Below are positions 44,375 through 49,423 of a stretch of 49,423 nt of DNA, one piece after another. The notes under the pieces are model-generated. The model worked only from the letters and a program-made list of their open reading frames with translations, was not told where the DNA came from and made no database searches. Each line of letters opens with the position of its first letter. The first letter of the stretch is position 1. The position numbers and the translations under genes are program-made. Source of the stretch: Nitrosomonadales bacterium (GTDB lineage Bacteria > Pseudomonadota > Gammaproteobacteria > Burkholderiales > Gallionellaceae); the NCBI GenBank assembly GCA_016218445.1, contig JACREC010000046.1:1-49423 (forward strand). Direction: 5' to 3'.

Positions 44375-45640
44375 TCATGCCAATTCCTTATCGCGCGTTT
44401 CGCGCATCGCCAGTACAGCCAGCACGCTGATTGCTGCCGCGGCAGAAACGTAGCTGCCCACCCAGGCGAGTCCGCCGCGCAGCGCCAGTTGTTGCGCGAG
44501 ATAAGGTGCGAGCGAAGCGCCGAGTATGCCACCCAGGTTGTAAGCTGCACCTGCCCCGGTGTAGCGCACGGCGGTCGGGAACAGCTCCGGCAGCAACGCG
44601 CCCATTGGCGCGAAGGTGGCGCCCATCAGGAGCAGTTCGATGGATAAGAAGGCGGTGACTTGCCACGGCGAGCCGCTGCCCAGCATCGGCGCCAGCAGGA
44701 AGCCGGACAGGAATGCCGCGCTGCCCGCAACCAGCAGCACCGGGCGGCGGCCATAACGGTCGCCTGCCCATGCGGAAAGCGGCGTGGCAGCAGCCATGAA
44801 GAGAACGGCGATGCACAGCATGGACAGGAATTGCGGACGCGGGATGCCGAGCGTGGTGACACCGTAGCTCAACGAAAACACCGTGGAAATGTAGAACAGC
44901 GCGTAACACACGACCATGGCCAGTGCGCCCAGCAGCAAGGGCGCGGCATGATGTGAGAGCAGTTGCGCGAGCGGCAACCTGACGGGCTGCCGCGTTGCCA
45001 ACTCCTTGGCGAACACCGGCGTCTCCGCGAGCCTGAGCCGCACGTAGAGGCCGACGATGACCAGCGCCGCGCTGGCTAGGAACGGGATGCGCCAGCCCCA
45101 TGCGCGGAACTGCGCATCGTCGAGCCACTGCGACAGCAGCAGGAAACTGCCGGTGGCGCACAGGAAGCCAACGGGCGGCCCAAGTTGCGGGAACATGCCG
45201 AACCAGCCGCGCTTGCCTTCAGGCGCATATTCCGCAGCGAGCAGGGCCGCGCCGCCCCATTCGCCGCCCAAGCCGATGCCTTGGCCGAAGCGCAGCAGGC
45301 AGAGCAGGGCGGGTGCGGCCCAGCCGATCAGGTCGTGGCCGGGCAGCACGCCGATCAGCGTGGTGGAGATGCCCATTACCAGCAGCGAAGCAACCAGAGT
45401 CGTTTTACTGCCGATGCGGTCGCCGAAATGGCCGAACAGCAAGGCGCCGAACGGGCGCGCGAGAAACGCGATGCCGAAAGTGAGGAACGCATTCAGCGCC
45501 TGCGCCGCGGGATCGCTGCCGGGAAAAAATACCGGGCCGATCACCATCGCCACAGCGAGGCCGTAAATATAGAAATCGTAAAACTCGATGGCCGTGCCGA
45601 TGAAACTGGCGAAGGCGATACGCGTGGTGGAGGGTGTCAT
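44375..45640 (-). CDS. MHS-family major facilitator transporter
   Basis: A 421-aa inner-membrane symporter with 12 predicted helices. FASFIGTAIEFYDFYIYGLA at the start, RPFGALLFGHFGDRIGSKTTLVASLLVMG and GQGIGLGGEWGGAALLAAEYAP are the metabolite:H+ symporter (ProP/ShiA/KgtP) signatures. The substrate cannot be read from the sequence. ATG 45640 is used; the track start at 45730 takes in 30 codons of repeat. It lies between mutL and miaA. Confidence 0.88.
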   Translation of the reverse strand: MTPSTTRIAFASFIGTAIEFYDFYIYGLAVAMVIGPVFFPGSDPAAQALNAFLTFGIAFLARPFGALLFGHFGDRIGSKTTLVASLLVMGISTTLIGVLPGHDLIGWAAPALLCLLRFGQGIGLGGEWGGAALLAAEYAPEGKRGWFGMFPQLGPPVGFLCATGSFLLLSQWLDDAQFRAWGWRIPFLASAALVIVGLYVRLRLAETPVFAKELATRQPVRLPLAQLLSHHAAPLLLGALAMVVCYALFYISTVFSLSYGVTTLGIPRPQFLSMLCIAVLFMAAATPLSAWAGDRYGRRPVLLVAGSAAFLSGFLLAPMLGSGSPWQVTAFLSIELLLMGATFAPMGALLPELFPTAVRYTGAGAAYNLGGILGASLAPYLAQQLALRGGLAWVGSYVSAAAAISVLAVLAMRETRDKELA

Positions 45641-45645
45641 TCTGA

Positions 45646-45734
45646 GTTGTAAGTTGTTAGACGTAAGTCGTAAGTTGGTGTTGTCGCTGCGCGGTTCTTT
45701 AACTAGCAACTTACGTCTTACGTCTAACAACTTT
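45646..45734. repeat. GTTGTAAGTTGTTAGACGTAAG-type inverted repeat
   Basis: GTTGTAAGTTGTTAGACGTAAGTCGTAAGTTG (45646-45677) pairs with CAACTTACGTCTTACGTCTAACAACTT (45708-45734). It spans the whole gap between mutL and the transporter gene. Confidence 0.85.
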
Positions 45735-45736
45735 TC

Positions 45737-47593
45737 TCATTTCCCGCGCATGAACATCGCGTCGAGTTCGGCGAGTGAGATCTGGAACCAAGTCGGGCGC
45801 CCGTGGTTGCATTGGCCGGAGCGCTCGGTGCGTTCCATCTCGCGCAGGATGCCGTTCATCTCGGCCAGCGTGAGTTGCTGGTTGGCGCGCACGGCGGCAT
45901 GGCAGGCCAGTGTGGCGAGCAGTTCGTTGCGCCGTTCGGTCAGCGCGCGGCTCGCGCCATATTCGCGCAGTTCGTGCAACACATCGCGCGCGGCAGCCTC
46001 GGCGTGCGCCTGCTTGAGCAGGGCGGGCATGGCGCGCACCGCCAGGGTGGTGGGCGAGAGCGGGGCAAGGTCGAAACCGAGTTGCGCCAGCGTTGCCTGT
46101 TCTTCTTCTGCGGTGGCGACATCCAGCGCAGCGGCGGCGAAACTCACCGGAATCAGCAGCGGTTGCGCGGGAATACGTTGCTCATCGAGCGCGGCCTTGA
46201 GTTTTTCATACACGATGCGTTCGTGCGCGGCATGCATATCCACTATCACCATGCCGTACTGGTTCTGCGCCAGAATGTAGATGCCGGCAAGTTGGGCGAG
46301 GGCAAAGCCAAGCGGCGGGATGCCGGTGTCGCTTGGCGGTTCATCACTTTCGTTTGCCTGACAACCTGCAACTGACAACTGAGCCCCACCCCTGTTCCCA
46401 AACAGCGCATCGTAGAAGGCAAGCGGCTGGGCAGCCGTGTGCAAAGGCATGGTGTGTTGTTGCGAGGTAAGGGTATTGTCATTCCGGCGCAGGCCGGAAT
46501 CCAGTTGATTAAAAGCGCTGGATTCCGGCCGGAGTTTATCCTGAGCGCGGACGAGGGGCCGGAATGACGAATCTGGTTCGGGGGTTTCCTTCGTTTCAGC
46601 TCCCGCCATCGGCGCACCCAGCGCCTGTTGCAGAGTGTGGAATATGAATTGGTGTATGGCCTGGCTGTCGCGGAAACGCACCTCGCTCTTGGCCGGATGC
46701 ACGTTCACGTCCACCTGCTCCGGCGGTAGTTCGAGAAACAACACGAAGGCCGGATGGCGCTGGTGGTGCAGGATGTCCTGGTAGGCCTGGCGCAGCGCGT
46801 GCGCCAGCACCTTGTCGCGCACGAAGCGGCCATTGACGAAAAAAAATTGCGCATCGCGCGTGGCGCGCGAGTAGGCGGGCAGCGAGACCATGCCGTACAG
46901 GCGCAGGTTCGCGGCTTGGCGATCCACGCTGACTGCGCCCTGCGCGAATTCGTCGCCGAGCAGGGCGGTGATGCGCTGTTGCAGGGAGTGGGCGGGCAGT
47001 TGCCACACCATGCGGTTGTTGTGTTGCAGCGAGAGCGCGGCATCCGGGCGCGACAGCGCGATGCGCTTGAAGGCCTCCTCGCAATAGGCGAACTCGGTGG
47101 CTTCGGACTTGAGGAATTTGCGCCGCGCCGGGGTGTTGAAATACAGCTCGCGCAGTTCCACGCTGGTGCCATGCGCGTGGGCGGCGGGTGCGGCATCGCT
47201 TTGTGTGCCATCAACTGCCTGAATTTGCCAGGCATGGGTAGATTCCGTGATGCGGCTGGTGAGCGTTACCTGAGCCACCGCCGCCATGCTGGCCAGCGCC
47301 TCACCGCGAAAGCCCATGCTGGCAACGCGCTGCAAGTCATCCAGCGAAGAAATCTTGCTGGTGGCATGGCGCATCAGGGCAAATGGCAATTCACCGTGCG
47401 CAATGCCGCCGCCGTTGTCGCGCACGCGCAGCAGCTTGATGCCGCCGCCCTCCAGTTGCACCGCGATCTCGGTTGCTCCCGCATCCAAACTATTCTCCAT
47501 CAGTTCCTTGAGCGCGGAAGCAGGGCGTTCGATCACCTCGCCGGCGGCGATCTGGTTGATGAGCAGGTCGGGCAACAGACGGATGGCAGACAT
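45737..47593 (-). CDS. mutL: DNA mismatch repair protein MutL (endonuclease type)
   Basis: Couples MutS to downstream repair. The 618-aa protein has the GHKL ATPase motifs ELMENSLDAGA, RDNGGGI and GFRGEALASMAAV. The C-terminal domain carries DMHAAHERIVYE, matching the latent-endonuclease motif DQHA(X)2E(X)4E with Met for Gln, plus ACHAAVRANQ and CNHGRPT of the zinc site. It probably nicks DNA itself. A palindromic repeat of exactly 90 bp (30 codons) lies in the linker, read as LDSGLRRNDN and flanking residues. ATG 47593 is used; 47596 is TTG. Confidence 0.94.
   Translation of the reverse strand: MSAIRLLPDLLINQIAAGEVIERPASALKELMENSLDAGATEIAVQLEGGGIKLLRVRDNGGGIAHGELPFALMRHATSKISSLDDLQRVASMGFRGEALASMAAVAQVTLTSRITESTHAWQIQAVDGTQSDAAPAAHAHGTSVELRELYFNTPARRKFLKSEATEFAYCEEAFKRIALSRPDAALSLQHNNRMVWQLPAHSLQQRITALLGDEFAQGAVSVDRQAANLRLYGMVSLPAYSRATRDAQFFFVNGRFVRDKVLAHALRQAYQDILHHQRHPAFVLFLELPPEQVDVNVHPAKSEVRFRDSQAIHQFIFHTLQQALGAPMAGAETKETPEPDSSFRPLVRAQDKLRPESSAFNQLDSGLRRNDNTLTSQQHTMPLHTAAQPLAFYDALFGNRGGAQLSVAGCQANESDEPPSDTGIPPLGFALAQLAGIYILAQNQYGMVIVDMHAAHERIVYEKLKAALDEQRIPAQPLLIPVSFAAAALDVATAEEEQATLAQLGFDLAPLSPTTLAVRAMPALLKQAHAEAAARDVLHELREYGASRALTERRNELLATLACHAAVRANQQLTLAEMNGILREMERTERSGQCNHGRPTWFQISLAELDAMFMRGK
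46478..46567. repeat. GTCATTCCGGCGCAGGCCGGAATCCAG-type element inside mutL
   Basis: GTCATTCCGGCGCAGGCCGGAATCCAG (46478-46504) and the inverted CTGGATTCCGGCC...GGCCGGAATGAC (46518-46567). Total 90 bp, i.e. 30 codons, in frame and without stops on the mutL strand. Same family as 33362 and 37320. Confidence 0.88.
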
Positions 47594-47669
47594 CAATGGC
47601 GAAAGGTAATGAATTGCGCGCCATTATAACGGACGCGGTGGGTGAAATGCCTCACGCAACAGGATGCTG

Positions 47670-47768
47670 CAAATTGTGGTTCCGACATCACATCCGCTAC
47701 GTGGATATGAGTCTGCGCCGCAATGTGTCGCCCTGCGACAAATTGTGGCTCCGGCATCACATCCTGCT
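47670..47768. repeat. Direct repeat CAAATTGTGGTTCCGACATCACATCC
   Basis: Two copies, 47670-47698 and 47739-47768 (CAAATTGTGGCTCCGGCATCACATCCTGCT), separated by a perfect inverted repeat TGTCGC-CCT-GCGACA (47726-47740). No gene is recognised in 47594-48048; the region consists of these repeats and the element that follows. Confidence 0.65.
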
Positions 47769-47779
47769 GCGCAGAATGA

Positions 47780-47918
47780 TTAGGGAAACGCAGATTAAAT
47801 CGTCATTGCGAGGAGCGTAGCGACGTGGCAATCCAGAAGTTCGTTTGAAATCAAAAAACTGGATTGCCACGCTTCGCTCGCAATGACAGATTGAGTGAAT
47901 AAATCGGCGTTTCCTTAG
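47780..47918. repeat. Composite palindromic element with nested repeat
   Basis: Outer ends TTAGGGAAACGCAGATT and, inverted, AAATCGGCGTTTCCTTAG enclose an inner pair GTCATTGCGAGGAGCGTAGCGACGTGGCAATCCAG (47802-47836) and CTGGATTGCCACGCTTCGCTCGCAATGAC (47859-47887). Two palindromic families appear nested, the outer one resembling a MITE. Confidence 0.75.
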
Positions 47919-47947
47919 TTTATACCGCAAAAGGTCGCTAAGAAGGT

Positions 47948-47977
47948 GCGACATTTTGACGCGCGACATCATGTCGC
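47948..47977. promoter_or_regulatory. Tandem GCGNC-N5-GNCGC sites, copy 1
   Basis: Two abutting 15-mers, GCGACATTTTGACGC and GCGACATCATGTCGC, the latter a perfect palindrome. They match the PrrA/RegA-type consensus GCGNC-Nx-GNCGC. A -10-like TAAAAT follows after 24 bp (48002-48007), and the MFAKLK ORF begins 42 bp further on. Confidence 0.55.
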
Positions 47978-48048
47978 ATTCCAAAAATAATTTCCCGTCC
48001 ATAAAATTCGCGCAGTCAGTATTGGCCATAGCAACCTAAGGTGAAGAT

Positions 48049-48156
48049 ATGTTTGCCAAGCTAAAAAAGCAAATTGTTCAAGTCGCCGTCGGGAGCCTGA
48101 CCGTAAAGGAAGTGCTGCCGCAGATTCTGTGTATACGCTGGGAAGGCAATGGGTAG
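48049..48156 (+). pseudogene. Short MFAKLK peptide ORF, probably frameshifted copy
   Basis: A 35-aa ORF (MFAKLKKQIVQVAVGSLTVK...) behind AAGGTGAAGAT. Its upstream 100 bp and first 38 bases closely match the peptide gene at 48649, but AAAAA-AGC replaces AAAGAAAGC, a 2-base loss that shifts the frame. In the other frame it would read SKLFKSPSGA and stop. I interpret it as a decayed duplicate; it could also still make a short peptide. Confidence 0.5.
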
Positions 48157-48204
48157 CAATAATCCTAAATCCGAAATAACAATTTCTTAAAACGGGGGCA
48201 CGTT

Positions 48205-48504
48205 ATGACCACCACTAAAGAACTGAAATTACTGCGTGCATTCCTTGAACTGGACCAAACCCTGTTCACCGTCCAACGGCATGCTTCGCGTTCCAATGAC
48301 GGTATTCGGGTGGATTGCTTCGCGTCCAAGGGGGAGGGCAACCCTGGGTTAGTAAGGATAACCAGCCTTGTAGCCGGTGTACTCAAATATCGCCGGAATG
48401 TCTGCGGGTTGACCATGAGCAACAGAGAGAACGTTGGTCACAATTTGGTTGTTGCGCTATCTAAAAAACTCGAACTTGATCTCAAACACGAGAGAGTGAT
48501 CTAA
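48205..48504 (+). CDS. Hypothetical protein (99 aa)
   Basis: A 99-aa soluble, basic protein: TKELKLLRAFLELDQTLFTVQRHASRS is helical, and the middle contains VRITSLVAGVLKYRRNVCGLT. No signal peptide, membrane segment or known motif is seen. ATG 48205 follows GGGGGCA at an acceptable distance. It lies between the two copies of the duplicated regulatory region. I do not recognise it. Confidence 0.5.
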   Translation: MTTTKELKLLRAFLELDQTLFTVQRHASRSNDGIRVDCFASKGEGNPGLVRITSLVAGVLKYRRNVCGLTMSNRENVGHNLVVALSKKLELDLKHERVI

Positions 48505-48546
48505 CAGCAAGTTTTGCCCACCAAAAAAGCAGCGCCAATGCAGAGT

Positions 48547-48576
48547 GCGGCATTTTGTCGCGCGACAATATGTCAC
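48547..48576. promoter_or_regulatory. Tandem GCGNC-N5-GNCGC sites, copy 2
   Basis: GCGGCATTTTGTCGC directly followed by GCGACAATATGTCAC (one mismatch to the consensus). TAGAAT (48601-48606) follows after exactly 24 bp, the same distance as in copy 1, and the peptide ATG lies 42 bp later. Confidence 0.55.
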
Positions 48577-48648
48577 ATTCTCAGGATTATTCTCCTTCCC
48601 TAGAATTCGCGTGGTCAATATTTGACTACAACAACCAAAGGTGAAGAT

Positions 48649-48789
48649 ATGTTTGCCAAACTAAAAGAAAGCAAGTTGTTCAAGTTACTTTCGGAAGCGC
48701 TCTGCTCCTCCCGCAAAGGATGCGCGAAAGATAATGCTGGGCACAATGAAAACTGCGGAGGCAAAGGAAAGTCTGTGCTGATTCCATGA
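48649..48789 (+). CDS. Small cysteine-containing peptide (46 aa)
   Basis: Too short for the track. A 46-aa ORF begins MFAKLKESKLFKLLSEA and continues LCSSRKGCAKDNAGHNENCGG, with three Cys and one His in a Gly/Asn/Lys-rich tail. AAGGTGAAGAT precedes the ATG. The amphipathic N terminus followed by a Cys-rich tail resembles a leader plus core peptide or a small metal-binding peptide. It overlaps the next gene by ATGA, so it is translationally coupled to the copper-associated protein. No modifying enzyme is visible in the window. Confidence 0.55.
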   Translation: MFAKLKESKLFKLLSEALCSSRKGCAKDNAGHNENCGGKGKSVLIP

Positions 48790-49244
48790 GTGCATTAAAA
48801 AATCCCCTGCGGCTTGCCGTCGTATTAGCTTGCGCACTTTCCGCGTCGTTCGCTCTCTCAGATGAAGCGACGGTAACGAACGAACAGCAACATATTCGCA
48901 CCCTGATAAGTGAGACCTTTGATCGCCCGAATTTACAGGTGAAATCAGAGCCAGTCATCGTGGTTGGCAATCATGCCGTAGCAGACTGGACGCAGGGCGA
49001 AAATGGTGGGCGTGCCTTGCTGCGGCGGGAAAAGGGTAAATGGAAAATCATGTTGTGCAGCGGTGACGGGCTAAAAGATGCAAAAGTGATTGAGCAAGCT
49101 GATGTGCCAAGGGACGTTGCAACCAGCTTGGCGCAGCAACTTGCCAAGGCAGAGCATGACTTGCCGCCAGAACAAATTAAACGCTTCGGCCTGTTTGGTG
49201 CTACCAAGAATATGTTGTCACAGCCCCACGAATCAGGACATTAA
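48786..49244 (+). CDS. Exported protein, copper-uptake-associated family
   Basis: A 152-aa protein with a signal peptide (NPLRLAVVLACALSASFALS). The mature domain EQQHIRTLISETFDRPNLQV-EPVIVVGNHAVADWTQGENGGRALLRREKGKW-LCSGDGLKDA is the pattern I associate with proteins annotated as copper uptake system-associated. The C terminus has His residues (PHESGH). Metal binding is inferred. It is coupled to the Cys peptide upstream by ATGA and followed 30 bp later by another short ORF. Confidence 0.6.
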   Translation: MSALKNPLRLAVVLACALSASFALSDEATVTNEQQHIRTLISETFDRPNLQVKSEPVIVVGNHAVADWTQGENGGRALLRREKGKWKIMLCSGDGLKDAKVIEQADVPRDVATSLAQQLAKAEHDLPPEQIKRFGLFGATKNMLSQPHESGH

Positions 49245-49274
49245 TCACAATTACATAACACCAAGGAAAATTCG

Positions 49275-49423
49275 ATGAAAATTAAGGAAACGCTGAACAA
49301 GTTACTTTCTCAAAGAGCCTCGTCAGGTCACAGCATTTCTGTTTTTCACGGGCGACATTGCCCCTTTTCATCTTCAACACCCCGCACCCCGGGTGTTTTC
49401 GGGAGATTGTTCCCCCATTTTGC
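49275..49423 (+). CDS. Start of a second peptide-like ORF (partial)
   Basis: An ORF open to the window edge begins MKIKETLNKLLSQRASSGHS after AAGGAAAATTCG. Its KLLSQRASS recalls KLFKLLSEALCSS of the 46-aa peptide, so both may share a leader-like N terminus. The rest (Ser/Pro/His-rich) is unfamiliar and its end is outside the window. Confidence 0.4.
   Translation, partial: MKIKETLNKLLSQRASSGHSISVFHGRHCPFSSSTPRTPGVFGRLFPHF

Overview
The window looks like a chromosome segment from a betaproteobacterium, most likely Nitrosomonadales/Gallionellaceae-like. The evidence is the style of the housekeeping proteins (long-form TrpS, endonuclease-type MutL, MHS-type transporter), a Burkholderia-style arn cluster with arnA split in two, GC-rich coding sequence and a very high density of dispersed palindromic repeats. 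The taxonomic call is inference from protein style, not from a marker gene.

Layout. 1-131: tail of an IS110-like transposase. 145-3377: oxidative pentose phosphate genes (pgl diverging from gnd-zwf). 3564-4235: a VapBC-type toxin-antitoxin pair with its promoter. 4288-10441: minus-strand block with an aldolase/short-chain dehydrogenase fusion, a 143-bp MITE-like palindrome, glgA and glgP. 10678-12503: a PAS-domain gene remnant, gltX and tRNA-Val(CAC). 12558-14174: mtnP and a secreted Sel1-repeat protein. 14354-21330: plus-strand block of glk, ratA-ratB, rnm, yciO, a site-2 protease, trpS, a DUF3147 protein, scpA and scpB. 21319-24024: a REP-rich island holding a 604-aa repeat/membrane protein and a REP-associated tyrosine transposase (RAYT), followed by a TrmH-type methyltransferase. 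25370-29585: minus-strand envelope/nucleotide block (heme-binding-like protein, adk, kdsB, trm112-like, lpxK, exbD, exbB). 29920-39434: xseA, then the lipid A L-Ara4N set (arnT, an arnF-like carrier, arnB, a small membrane protein, arnC, arnA formyltransferase, arnA decarboxylase, arnD). 39521-41893: an orphan GspE/PilB-type ATPase. 41925-47593: ugd, miaA, an MHS transporter and mutL on the minus strand. 47600-49423: a repeat-dense region leading into small peptide genes with duplicated regulatory DNA and a copper-associated exported protein.

How the genes work together. Glk, Zwf, Pgl and Gnd form a complete route from glucose to ribulose-5-phosphate, and GlgP/GlgA turn over a glycogen store that can feed it. 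Ugd makes UDP-glucuronate, the substrate for the Arn enzymes, which build and attach aminoarabinose to lipid A; KdsB and LpxK serve the same lipid A-Kdo core. ScpA/ScpB, MutL, XseA, GltX, TrpS, MiaA and the TrmH-like enzyme are information-processing housekeeping genes.

Main discovery. About ten families of short palindromic repeats fill almost every intergenic gap. Several copies also lie inside protein-coding genes without breaking the frame (mutL, kdsB, ugd, scpB and the RAYT gene itself), and others supply the stop codons of arnB, arnC, scpB and a small membrane protein. This resembles the Rickettsia palindromic elements, which also insert in frame into genes. A second candidate system is at the right edge: two near-identical regulatory blocks, each with two abutting 15-bp GCGNC-N5-GNCGC sites at the same distance from a -10-like box, drive short MFAKLK peptides. 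One of these peptides is cysteine-containing and translationally coupled to the copper-associated gene.
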